Part shown: one piece after another, positions 29,472-38,416 of the stretch | How positions within the stretch are numbered: the first letter of the stretch is position 1 | Layout of the letters: the number at the start of each line of letters is the position of its first letter | NCBI GenBank assembly: GCA_001875255.1 | Contig: MJAN01000001.1 | Location: 124,001-188,000, forward strand | Length of the DNA: 64,000 bases | Origin: Candidatus Sabulitectum silens | GTDB taxonomy: Bacteria; Fermentibacterota; Fermentibacteria; Fermentibacterales; JCC-6 | Direction: 5' to 3' | Notes under the pieces: generated by a model | The model's database searches: none | Told to the model about the DNA's origin: nothing | Seen by the model: the letters and a program-made list of their open reading frames with translations, nothing else | Program-made: the position numbers and the translations under genes

Positions 29472-29846
29472 ATGGCTGAAAAAATGCAGGTATACAAATG
29501 CGAGATATGCGGCAACATCGTAGAGGTCCTCCACGGCGGTGCCGGTGAGCTGGTCTGCTGCGGAGAGCCAATGAACCTCCTCGATGAACAGACCGCCGAC
29601 AAGACCACCGAGAAGCATGTGCCGGTGGTGGAGAAGATCGATGGAGGATACCGCGTAACGGTGGGAAGCACCCTTCACCCCATGGTGGAAGCCCATTACA
29701 TAGAGTGGATCGAGCTTCTCGCCGACGGAGTGGTTCACAGGGCTTACCTGAAGCCCGGCGACGACCCCGTGGCTGAGTTCCGCACCTGCGCGGAAAGTGT
29801 TTCCGCACGGGAATACTGCAATGTCCACGGACTCTGGAAGGGGTAG
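29472..29846 (+). CDS. dfx: Desulfoferrodoxin (superoxide reductase)
   Basis: A 124-residue protein reducing superoxide to peroxide, which rubrerythrin then removes. The N-terminal desulforedoxin iron site is CEIC with CCGEPM. The catalytic iron site is [24 protein letters not shown] and the C-terminal CNVHGLW. The start is the ATG at 29472, with AGGAAGG upstream, rather than in-frame codons further upstream inside rbr. Cytosolic. Confidence 0.95.
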   Translation: MAEKMQVYKCEICGNIVEVLHGGAGELVCCGEPMNLLDEQTADKTTEKHVPVVEKIDGGYRVTVGSTLHPMVEAHYIEWIELLADGVVHRAYLKPGDDPVAEFRTCAESVSAREYCNVHGLWKG

Positions 29847-29848
29847 GA

Positions 29849-30361
29849 ATGATCTCGGAAAAAATGCAGAAGGCCTTGAACGGCCAGATAAACAAAGAGC
29901 TGTTCTCCTCGTACCTCTACATGTCCATGTCCATGTACTTCGAACAGGAAGACCTGTCCGGTGCTGCTTCATGGATGCGGGTTCAGGCCCTTGAGGAACT
30001 CACCCATGCGGAAAAGTTCATGAACTATGTGAACGAACGGGGCGGAATGGTGGAACTTGAGGCCCTTGAGAAACCACAGGTCGAATGGGAAGCCCCCCTC
30101 GACGCCTTCAAGGCGGCCCTCGAGCACGAAAGGTTCATCTCCGCCTCCATCAACGACCTTGTCAGACTTTCCCGTGAGGAGAGCGACTACATGTCCGACA
30201 ACTTCCTCCAGTGGTATGTTGCCGAACAGGTTGAAGAAGAAGCTTCGGTGAGCGAGGTGATCAGAATGTTCTCCATTGCCGGAAAGGGCGGCGGAGGCCT
30301 TCTGATGATAGACAGGGAACTCGGCGCCAGGGTGTTCACTCCCCCCGCCGCCGCAGAATAG
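29849..30361 (+). CDS. ftn: Ferritin
   Basis: A 170-residue non-haem ferritin with ferroxidase ligands in INKELFSSYLYMSMS, ALEELTHAEKF and YVAEQVEEEASV. It stores iron and limits Fenton chemistry, fitting its place in the PerR-type operon two bases after superoxide reductase. Intact. Confidence 0.94.
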   Translation: MISEKMQKALNGQINKELFSSYLYMSMSMYFEQEDLSGAASWMRVQALEELTHAEKFMNYVNERGGMVELEALEKPQVEWEAPLDAFKAALEHERFISASINDLVRLSREESDYMSDNFLQWYVAEQVEEEASVSEVIRMFSIAGKGGGGLLMIDRELGARVFTPPAAAE

Positions 30362-30375
30362 AATTCGGAGACACA

Positions 30376-31584
30376 ATGGGCCCCTGCAAGGCAGAGAAAC
30401 TCACAGAAAAGGTCTATTGGGTCGGAGCCATTGACTGGAGTGTCCGTGATTTTCACGGATACTCCACAAGTCGCGGCAGCACCTACAATGCCTTCCTTGT
30501 CATCGATGACAGGGTAACCCTTATAGACACGGTAAAAGAACCCTTCATGGAGGAGATGCTGGCCAGGGTGGCATCAGTTATAGATCCCTGCGAGATCGAC
30601 TACATTGTCAGCAATCATTCGGAAATGGACCATACCGGGTGTCTTCCCCGGGTAATCGATCTGGTGAAACCCGAACAGGTGTTCGCTTCAACAATGGGTA
30701 AGAAAGCCCTTGAAGCCCACTTCCATTTCGACGAAAAGCTGATAACACCGGTAAGGACCGGAGAGTCAATTTCCCTGGGGGGATCGGAACTCACCTTCGT
30801 GGAAACACGGATGCTCCACTGGCCGGACAGCATGGTTTCCTATCTGGATACGGAGAAGGTAATGTTCTCCCAGGACGGTTTCGGTATGCATCTGGCTTCA
30901 ACCGAACGGTATGATGACCAGATCGATCCTTATGTGCTGAAACAGGAGGCGGAGAAGTATTTCGCGAATATCCTTCTTCCGTTTTCCCCCATGGTTACAG
31001 GTCTGATGAAGAAGCTGGATGAGCTGGATCTGGACATCAAGCTTCTCTGCCCTGATCACGGGCCGGTATGGCGAAGTGACATTGCGGGAATTCTCCAGAG
31101 CTGGAAAGAGTGGGCCCGGCAGGCGTGCTCCAGGAAAGCGGTGATAATCTATGATACCATGTGGGGAAGCACCGCAAAAATGGCTGATGCAATATGTGAC
31201 GGCCTTGTGGAAGAGGGAATATCGGTAAAAGTCATGCCCCTTGCCTCCAGCCACAGGAGTGATGTGGCAACTGCGGTTCTCGATGCCGGGGCCCTTATCG
31301 CCGGAAGCCCCACAATCAATGGCCAGATGTTTCCCCGAATGGCCGACATTCTCACATATCTCAAGGGGCTCAAACCGAAGAACCTCATCGGAGGAGTATT
31401 CGGCTCCTACGGCTGGAGCGGCGAAGCCGTGAAGCACATTGAGAAGTTTTTCGATGACATGAAGATCCCACTTGCCGAAGAAAGCCTCAACATCAATTAT
31501 GTTCCCGGGGATGAAGACCTGGGGAAAGCCAGGGATCTAGGTGCCGGGATCGGCATGGAACTACGCGAAAGGTGTCCTGAATGA
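30376..31584 (+). CDS. fprA: FprA-type flavodiiron protein (O2/NO reductase)
   Basis: A 402-residue A-type flavoprotein. The metallo-beta-lactamase-like domain has diiron ligands in NHSEMDHTG, MLHWPDS, FSQDGFGMH and CPDHGPVW. The flavodoxin domain starts near residue 255 (IIYDTMWGSTAKMA) and includes GSYGWSGEA. It reduces O2 to water or NO to N2O. The next gene, overlapping by ATGA, supplies a flavin reductase-rubredoxin donor. Confidence 0.95.
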   Translation: MGPCKAEKLTEKVYWVGAIDWSVRDFHGYSTSRGSTYNAFLVIDDRVTLIDTVKEPFMEEMLARVASVIDPCEIDYIVSNHSEMDHTGCLPRVIDLVKPEQVFASTMGKKALEAHFHFDEKLITPVRTGESISLGGSELTFVETRMLHWPDSMVSYLDTEKVMFSQDGFGMHLASTERYDDQIDPYVLKQEAEKYFANILLPFSPMVTGLMKKLDELDLDIKLLCPDHGPVWRSDIAGILQSWKEWARQACSRKAVIIYDTMWGSTAKMADAICDGLVEEGISVKVMPLASSHRSDVATAVLDAGALIAGSPTINGQMFPRMADILTYLKGLKPKNLIGGVFGSYGWSGEAVKHIEKFFDDMKIPLAEESLNINYVPGDEDLGKARDLGAGIGMELRERCPE

Positions 31585-32295
31585 AAACCATGGATACGAC
31601 CGCCCTGTTCACGCTGAGCTATGGTCTCTACACCATCGGATCATTTTCCGGTGACAGGGTGAACGCCCAGATAGCCAACGCGGTTTCCAGATAACGGCCT
31701 CCCCGGCAAGGATAGCCGTTGCCATAAACAGGGAGGAACTGACCAACCAGTTCATAAAGGACTCCGGCTACCTCGCCATCGGAGTCCTCAGCCAGAAGGC
31801 CGACTTGCCCTTCATCGGTCACTTCGGTTTCAAGAGCGGCCGGGAGATCGACAAGTTCGCCTCGAAGGAATACATAACTACCCCCTCGGGCTGTCCCTGC
31901 CCGAAGGATAACGCACTGGCCTGCCTCGAGCTGAAGATTGAAAGCATGGTCGAGGTGGGTACCCATACGCTTTTCATAGGTGAGCTCACCCATTGCACCC
32001 TGCTCGGTGAGGGAACCCCGATGACATACAGCTACTATCAGGAGGTACTGCGGGGGAAGACCCCTCCAACGGCACCCTCCTACAAGGCGGCAACTACCAC
32101 ATGTGAAACCAAGGACCCTTCAAAGGAGGAAAAGGAAATGAAGAAGTATGTATGCAGCGTATGCGGCTACGTGTATGATCCAGCGGTGGGGGACCCCGAC
32201 GGCGGCATCGAACCGGGTACGGCCTCGAAGACATTCCCGAGGACTGGGTATGCCCGGTATGCGGAGTGGGCAAAGACCAGTTCACTGAAGAATAG
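31581..32295 (+). CDS. Flavin reductase-rubredoxin fusion (high-molecular-weight rubredoxin, Hrb-like), two frameshifts
   Basis: The N-terminal flavin reductase domain ([52 protein letters not shown]) is joined by a linker to a rubredoxin domain ([36 protein letters not shown]). This matches the Hrb of Moorella, which passes electrons from NADH to FprA. Breaks lie near 31693 and 32228. The start overlaps the fprA stop. Confidence 0.88.
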
Positions 32296-32310
32296 GGAAC
32301 GGAAGAGCAA

Positions 32311-32571
32311 ATGAAGAAAACCGTAATGGTGGTACTCATCAGCAGCAGGCACGATGCCGCCGCAAAGGTCCAGGCGGTTCTAACCGGATGGGGCTGCATG
32401 ATAAAGACAAGGCTGGGGATACACGAGGGTGTCGGCGAGAACTGCACCGAGAACGGTCTGCTTTTCCTCGACCTTGTGGGGGAACCGGAAAAACTTGCCG
32501 AGCTGGAGCGGAAGCTCGGGGTCATAAAGGGTGTTTCAGCACGGAAACTGGAACTGGAGCTTTCCGAATAA
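32311..32571 (+). CDS. TM1266-type putative regulator (iron-only hydrogenase system family)
   Basis: An 86-residue ACT-like/NikR-C-like protein ([49 protein letters not shown]) matching the small family annotated as iron-only hydrogenase system regulator. No hydrogenase gene is in the window. It ends the PerR-type operon. Its biochemical role is not established. Confidence 0.75.
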   Translation: MKKTVMVVLISSRHDAAAKVQAVLTGWGCMIKTRLGIHEGVGENCTENGLLFLDLVGEPEKLAELERKLGVIKGVSARKLELELSE

Positions 32572-32579
32572 ACCGGGAT

Positions 32580-33355
32580 TTGAAAAACCTGCTGGAGGAT
32601 ATTTACCACAGGTATAACAGAAGAGAGTTCATACATCCGGACCCGCTTGAATTCCTGTTCAGGTACGATGATGTGGCCGACAGGGAGATAGCGGGTCTGG
32701 TGGCTTCCGGGCTGGCCTACGGCAGGGTGAATCTCATACTGAAAAGCGTTGAAGGCGTCCTGGGTATTCTGGGACCCTCTCCCTCAGAGTTCCTGTTGAC
32801 CGTGAAAGAGTTCCATCTGAAGGAGCTCCTGCGTGATTTCCGCCACCGGTTCACAGGAGGGGAGGAAATGGCCCGCTTCCTCCTGTCCATCTCCAGTGTT
32901 CAGAGGGAGTTCGGACTGTCGGGGAACTTCCTTTCTGAACTCCTTGAGGATCGGTCCTATGAAGAGGCCCTGGATATGTTCTCACGGCGGCTGGCTGAAC
33001 CGGGGGAAAAAGCTATCTGATACCCTCCCCCTCCAGGGGAAGCGCCTGCAAGAGGCTGCATCTCTTCATGAGATGGATGGTAAGGCACGACGAAGTGGAT
33101 CCCGGCGGATGGGACATGGTCTCACCTGCGGAACTCAGCGTTCCGGTGGATGTTCACATGTTCAGGATCGGCAGATGCCTGGGATTCACCAGGAGAAGCA
33201 CCGCCGACGGCAGGGCCGTGGCGGAGATAACAGGGGGGTTCAGGGAGATCTCGCCGGAAGACCCCGTTAAGTACGACTTCGCCCTGACCAGGTTCGGAAT
33301 ACAGAACCTGAAGGACTGCTCACTCTTTGAACGGCTGTTCGCCACAGGCGGCTGA
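32580..33355 (+). CDS. TIGR02757 (DUF2400) family protein, one frameshift
   Basis: A protein of about 258 residues of a widespread uncharacterised family: YHRYNRREFIHPDPLEFL, DDVADREIAGLVASGLAYGRV, RLHLFMRWMVRHDEVDPGGW, IPVDVHMFRIGR-like and TRRSTADGRAVAEIT. The helical layout is reminiscent of HhH DNA-glycosylase-like folds, though no catalytic role is known. The break is near 33012. The start is a TTG nine bases after the previous stop, in a poor ribosome-site context. Confidence 0.75.
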
Positions 33356-33365
33356 GAAGGAACAA

Positions 33366-33876
33366 ATGAAACAGACCCTGCTCATAGTAATGCTCTGCGT
33401 ATCCTCCTCCATTCTCTTCGGAGTTCTGCACAACCAGGCAAGCGCCAGGGTCAGCCTCGAGTATTTCACCATAGGGCACCGGCCCCTCATCTCTTCCATA
33501 TCCCCCACCCTCATGGGCATCGCTGGGGAGTTCATTCAACCTGGTGGGTGGGTCTGATACTGGGTTTGCTCCTGGCCCTGGCCGGAAGGGCAGGAAAGTG
33601 GGAAAGCGTTCCGCCGTTTCATTCATCAGGCCCCTGCTTATCCTCTTCGCCCTCTGCGGAACCGCTTCGTTTCTCCTTGGCCTTCTCGGCCATCGGCTGG
33701 TCATAATGGGGAAGGTCCCTTTCCTGGAAGGTATGTCCGGGGCGATAAGACCGGAAAGCCGTCCGGGATACATGGCTGCCCTGTGGATGCACACCGCAAG
33801 CTACACAGTGGCTGCAATGGGCGGGCTGGTGATGGCAGTGGGTGTTTTCGCCGGCAGGCTGCGGTCTTCCAGGTGA
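33366..33876 (+). CDS. Polytopic membrane protein of unknown function, two frameshifts
   Basis: About 170 residues with four hydrophobic segments: [54 protein letters not shown] and [17 protein letters not shown]. The loops include the motif [13 protein letters not shown]. Breaks near 33515 and 33600 are inferred from hydrophobicity and continuity. I do not recognise the family. Confidence 0.55.
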
Positions 33877-33938
33877 TCTCAACGGGCTATGGCAGCCTCT
33901 GTTCAGGAGTATATATTCCCCGGGCAAAGAAATCGTAA

Positions 33939-34003
33939 GACCGCCGCAGGCTATTGTTAACGGAAACTCTTCCCGTCAGGCTTGCGCTGGAGTATCGGCG
34001 GTC
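33939..34003 (+). other. Possible structured leader before rocD
   Basis: GACCGCCG (33939-33946) is perfectly complementary to CGGCGGTC (33996-34003), closing a 65-base element in the 169-base gap before ornithine aminotransferase. Internal pairing is weak and it matches no riboswitch I know. It could be a chance GC-rich stem. Confidence 0.3.
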
Positions 34004-34045
34004 CTCCCCGGTGTTGACGGTGAACCCAGAACGAAGGATGAAACC

Positions 34046-35272
34046 ATGAACACAGAGAGAATTACCTCGAAGAAGGCTATCGAACTCGAGCACAGGTACG
34101 GCGCCCACAACTACCACCCCCTTCCGGTGGTCCTCAGCCGGGGAGAGGGCGTTCACGTATGGGATGTGGAGGGAAAGAAGTACTACGACTTCCTCTCCGC
34201 CTATTCCGCAGTAAACCAGGGCCACTGCCATCCGAAGATAGTCAAGGCCCTGCAGCTTCAGGCGGAAACCCTGGCCCTCACCAGCCGGGCCTTCCACAAC
34301 GATGTACTCGGTGTCTTCGAGAAGTACGTTACCGAGTATTTCGGTTTCGACAAGGTCCTTCCCATGAACACCGGTGCCGAAGCGGTGGAAACCGCCATAA
34401 AACTCTGCCGCAAATGGGCCTACCTCAACAAGAAGATAGAGAAGGACCAGGCGAAGATAGTGGTCTGCGAGAACAACTTCCATGGCAGGACCACCACCAT
34501 AGTATCCTTTTCCAGCGACCCCGACGCCTACAGCGATTACGGTCCCTTCACCCCGGGCTTCGTAAGGATCCCCTACAACGACGCCGCTGCCCTGGAGAAG
34601 GCCCTGGAAGACCCGAATGTGGCCGGTTTCCTCGTTGAACCCATACAGGGCGAAGCTGGGGTCTATGTACCCGACCAGGGATACCTCGCCTGCGCCAGAA
34701 GGCTCTGCACCGAGAAGAACGTGCTCCTCATAGCCGACGAGGTGCAGACCGGTATAGCAAGAACCGGAGAACTACTTGCCTGCGACCACGAGAAGGTGAA
34801 GCCGGACATACTGATACTGGGCAAGGCAATAAGCGGCGGCATGTATCCGGTTTCAGCTGTTTTCGCCAACGACGACATCATGCTGAACATCAAACCGGGT
34901 CAGCACGGTTCCACCTTCGGCGGGAACCCCGTTGCCGCTAAGGTTGCCATGGCAGCCCTGGATGTGGTGAGGGATGAGAAGCTCGCGGAGAGGTCACAGC
35001 ACCTGGGCGAGATACTGAGGCGAGAACTCAGGGCCATCAAGTCGGAAATGATCACCCTCGTTAGGGGCAAAGGCCTCCTGAACGCCATCATCATCAAACC
35101 GAAGAACGGCAAGGAAGCCTGGGACGTGTGCCTGAAAATGGCGGAGAACGGCCTGCTGGCGAAGCCCACCCACGGCGACATCATCCGTTTCGCCCCGCCC
35201 CTTGTGATCACCGAAGAGCAGATCATGGAGTGCGTGGCGATCATCAGGAAGTCCATAGCCTCCTTCGAGTAG
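34046..35272 (+). CDS. rocD: Ornithine aminotransferase
   Basis: A class-III PLP aminotransferase of 408 residues producing glutamate semialdehyde from ornithine. Motifs are [41 protein letters not shown], the PLP-binding aspartate in [13 protein letters not shown] and the Schiff-base lysine in [16 protein letters not shown]. The ATG at 34046 has AAGGA upstream. Acetylornithine aminotransferase is less likely given the DFLSAYS motif. Intact, and followed by a terminator. Confidence 0.92.
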   Translation: MNTERITSKKAIELEHRYGAHNYHPLPVVLSRGEGVHVWDVEGKKYYDFLSAYSAVNQGHCHPKIVKALQLQAETLALTSRAFHNDVLGVFEKYVTEYFGFDKVLPMNTGAEAVETAIKLCRKWAYLNKKIEKDQAKIVVCENNFHGRTTTIVSFSSDPDAYSDYGPFTPGFVRIPYNDAAALEKALEDPNVAGFLVEPIQGEAGVYVPDQGYLACARRLCTEKNVLLIADEVQTGIARTGELLACDHEKVKPDILILGKAISGGMYPVSAVFANDDIMLNIKPGQHGSTFGGNPVAAKVAMAALDVVRDEKLAERSQHLGEILRRELRAIKSEMITLVRGKGLLNAIIIKPKNGKEAWDVCLKMAENGLLAKPTHGDIIRFAPPLVITEEQIMECVAIIRKSIASFE

Positions 35273-35292
35273 ACAGAGACCCGACGGGAATC

Positions 35293-35325
35293 AGGGCCGC
35301 GGCGAAAACCGCGGCCCTATTCTTT
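35293..35325 (+). terminator. Terminator after rocD
   Basis: AGGGCCGCGG (35293-35302) pairs with CCGCGGCCCT (35309-35318) around CGAAAA, followed by ATTCTTT. It overlaps the last codons of the convergent TetR gene. Confidence 0.75.
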
Positions 35326-35957
35326 GAAGGCCCTTTCCCTGAGCGAGCCCATCCTCTGGATGAAGGCCGGGGTGATCTCCAGCTCGATTCCGGGAATACC
35401 GTTGACCAGGGGAAGAAGATAGGCTCGTCTGGCGGCTTCTGAAGAGATCCCGCCACAGGCGGCCAGGGAGAACAGCTCCGGAAGAACGGCGGAGGCAAGC
35501 ACTGTGCTTACAGCCTGCGTCATGGCCAGTTTCATGGGCTGCCCGGTTGAAAGGGTGTCAAGAACCCCTTCCAGCCGCCTGATGAAGGTTTCCCTCGCAA
35601 AGCCCTTAAGGGCCGGGTCGAACATGTATGCCCTGGAGAGGCCCGGGTATCGCAGAATTCCCTCCATCATGTAGTCAAGGAAATAGAACACTTTCTCGGG
35701 AAGGGGGAGGGGTTCTTCAATGATCATCTCCCAATCGTCGAAAAGATGGGACAGGGTGAGGTCGAGGACCTGAAAGAGAAGGTTCGCCCTGGTTCCGAAT
35801 GGTAGTTCACAGCGGCGGCGTTCACCCCGGCGGTTTCCGCCACCCTCCTGGTGGTAAGTGCTTCGGTTCCTCCGGTGTTCACTATTTCCACCGCAGCGGA
35901 AAGTATTCGCAGAACAGTATCAGTTTTCTTCACGGACCCTCCAGGTGATTCTGACAT
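35317..35957 (-). CDS. TetR-family transcriptional repressor, one frameshift
   Basis: The N-terminal helix-turn-helix reads VLRILSAAVEIVNTGGTEALTTRRVAETAGVNAA AVNYHF-like, the TetR signature. The C-terminal ligand-binding domain is about 150 residues, mostly helical. The break is near 35795. The gene is divergent from the TonB-dependent receptor, with a double palindrome between them, so it probably represses the receptor and itself. The ligand is unknown. Confidence 0.88.
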
Positions 35958-35992
35958 AAGTTAAGCACATTTTACCCCGGGGACAAGCCGGG

Positions 35993-36048
35993 TTGACAGA
36001 GCGCTTCAATCGCATCATTTAATCATACGATTAAATCATACGATTAAA
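35993..36048 (+). promoter_or_regulatory. Receptor promoter with two overlapping palindromic TetR-type operators
   Basis: TTGACA (35993-35998) marks the -35; the -10 is weak and falls in the operator. TTTAATC-ATAC-GATTAAA (36018-36035) is a perfect 7-bp inverted repeat with four-base spacer. A second copy with one mismatch (36031-36048) shares five bases, giving a 13-base periodicity. The spacing of two dimers on the same DNA stretch is typical of cooperative TetR-family sites. Confidence 0.75.
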
Positions 36049-36072
36049 TTATGGAAGCAGCAAGGAGCTCCG

Positions 36073-38340
36073 ATGAAAACTCTTGTCTCACTGTGTTTTG
36101 TCCTGTCCGGTATGTCCCTGGGCGCCACCGGGGCCCTGGAGGTTTCAGTGACCGCCGCCGGTACCCTTGCCCCGGTGCCCGGTGCCTTTGTCGTTCTCGA
36201 AGGCTCATCCCTGGGAGGGATTACCGACGCCCGGGGAAGCTGCCTCATTGATGGCGTCCCCCCCGGGGCATACGTTCTCAGGGTGAGCAGCGTGGGATTT
36301 CACCCCAGGGGGGTAACCGATGTTATCGTGGGGTCGCGGCGGATCACGCCGGTGGATGTATCCCTTTCCTATTCGGTGGTTGAAGGTGGTGTGATCCAAG
36401 TAACCCCCGACTACTTTCCCGATGAGCCCTCTGATCCAGTTGGAAAGATCGAGTTTTCCGGGGAACAGATAAGACGGGCACCCGGTTCCGCAGGTGACGT
36501 CTCCCGGGTAATCACCGCCCTCCCTTCGGTTACCGGAATAGACGATCAGTACAACGGAATGGCTGTCCGTGGGGGAATCCCATGGAGAACGGCATATATC
36601 TGGATGGAATGGAAATACCCAACATTAACCATTTCCCGAGGCAGGGGACTTCCGGGGGCGGGCTGGGCATGGTGAACACCGACCTGATAAGTGATGTGAA
36701 ATTCTCCGCCGGAGGTTTCTCACCCGCCTTCGGCAACAGACTTTCCTCGGTGATGGAGATAGGTATCAGGGAGGGAAGCCGCAGGGGGTTCACAGGCCAG
36801 GCGGACCTTAGCATGGCCGGTTTCGGCGGAGTCCTCGAGGGGCCGGTCTTCGGCGGCGCGGGAAGCTGGCTGGTCTGCGGAAGGAGGTCCTATGTAGATC
36901 TTCTGGTGGATATAGCGGACATAGATGCCGTACCGGTCTATTCCGATCTGCACGGGAAACTGGTCTACGACCTGAACCCTGCCCACCGGATCTCCCTGTT
37001 CGGCCTGGGGGCCTGGGACTATGTGGACTACGGCTATGAACAGGCCTTTGAGGACGGCAACGGGAACTATGGAATTACCCGGGGCAGGAATACATCCCTG
37101 GGCGCGGGCTGGAGGTGGATATGGCCAGGGGAGGGTTTTTCCAGCACCATTCTGTCCTGGAACGGCATCCACTACGGAGGCGACTATTTCGACACACTGA
37201 CCAGGCACTGGGAGGCGGTACAGAACTCCACCGAAAACTCAGTTTCACTCAGGAATGACAATTCCTGGAGACCCCAGGCAGGACTCACACTGAGGTTCGG
37301 ACTTGAGGGAAGGCTGAACCTTGACGACTTCGAGAACAGCTATTCTGCGGACACGAACTACAGCGGAGACCCCATCCCTGAACTCCATGTTCGCAGAAGG
37401 ACCAGCAATATCGGTGCGGGTGTTTTCGCCTCGGCTGGGATTGTTGTTATTCCCGGGTTGACTATAACAGGCGGAAGCAGGATGGACTTCAGCGAAACCA
37501 CCGGGGAAACCCGTGTCTCCCCCAGGGGCTCTGTATGCTGGGAGCCTGCCACGGGGACAAAACTCAGCATTGCAGGAGGGGTCTACAGGCAGGAACTGCC
37601 CAGGGAGCTGACCTCCCGGGGACCGGAGTTCGAAAACCTTGAGACCCCCGTGTCACTTCATCTGGTCCTGGGCTTCGCACGGCTTCTGGCTCCAGACACC
37701 AGACTTCAGTTCGAGGCCTACTCCAAAATAGGCAGCGATTTTCCCTATGATCCAATGCAGCCGGGCTATTTCGTCCTGGACGGAGTGAGTGCCGAGCAAG
37801 ATCTCCATCCTTCGAAACCCTGAACTCCGGGGGGAGACAAGGGCAGAGGGTGTGGAAATTACACTGAGAAAACAGCTCGTAAGCGGCCTTTATGGCCTTG
37901 CCGCCGGTTCACTTTACTCTTCTGAGTACAGAACTCCCGGAGAACCCTGGAGAAGAAGGATCTACGATCAGCGATGGACGGGGACCCTGGAGGGTGGCTA
38001 CAGGTTCGATTCGGGCTGGGAGGTGAGCTGCCGCTGGCTTCTTGCCGGGGGAAGACCCTATACACCACTGGATCCGGTGGCCTCCGAGGCGCATAACCGG
38101 ACCATTCTGGACAGCACAAGAATAAACGCTGAACGCTACCCCCACTACAGTTCACTTAACCTCAGGGCAGACAGGAGGTTCAGCTTCGAAAGGGGAGGTC
38201 TTGTCTGCTACGCTTCTGTCTGGAACATACTGAACAGAAGGAATACTACCGCCACTTTCTGGAACAGGATCGAAAAAAAGGAGGACCATATCTATCAGTG
38301 GGCAATGATGCCGGTGGTGGGTATTGAATATGAGTTTTAG
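36073..38340 (+). CDS. TonB-dependent outer-membrane receptor, two frameshifts
   Basis: A signal peptide (MKTLVSLCFVLSGMSLGATG) is followed by a carboxypeptidase-regulatory-like beta-sandwich (GGITDARGSCLIDGVPPGAYVLRVSSVGF), a plug domain (VGKIEFSGEQIRRAPGSAGDV, GMAVRGGNPMENGIYLDGMEI) and a barrel of beta strands ending GIEYEF with terminal Phe. It resembles receptors with N-terminal CarboxypepD_reg domains of the Bacteroidetes/FCB group. Breaks lie near 36577 (one A lost in GGAAATCCC) and near 37790. Expression is probably controlled by the divergent TetR protein. Substrate unknown. Confidence 0.88.
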
Positions 38341-38355
38341 CTTATTTGCGTCCGA

Positions 38356-38385
38356 TTGACCGGGTTCAGGAGAATGATTTATACT
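38356..38385 (+). promoter_or_regulatory. Promoter of the hybrid histidine kinase
   Basis: TTGACC (38356-38361) and TATACT (38380-38385) are 18 bases apart. The predicted start near 38392 excludes the ATG at 38390 and supports the GTG at 38417, which has GGAGGGG six bases upstream. Confidence 0.65.
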
Positions 38386-38416
38386 CAATATGTACCTCAA
38401 CTTGGAGGGGACCGCA

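Noticed and set aside
33939..34003. tRNA-like element before rocD
   Set aside because: The closing stem is 8 bp and the element 65 bases, but there is no T-loop consensus, anticodon arm or CCA-type end.
36018..36048. Short CRISPR-like or satellite repeat
   Set aside because: Only two 18-base palindromic units overlap by five bases, with no spacers and no cas genes. The location between a TetR gene and its divergent target fits an operator.
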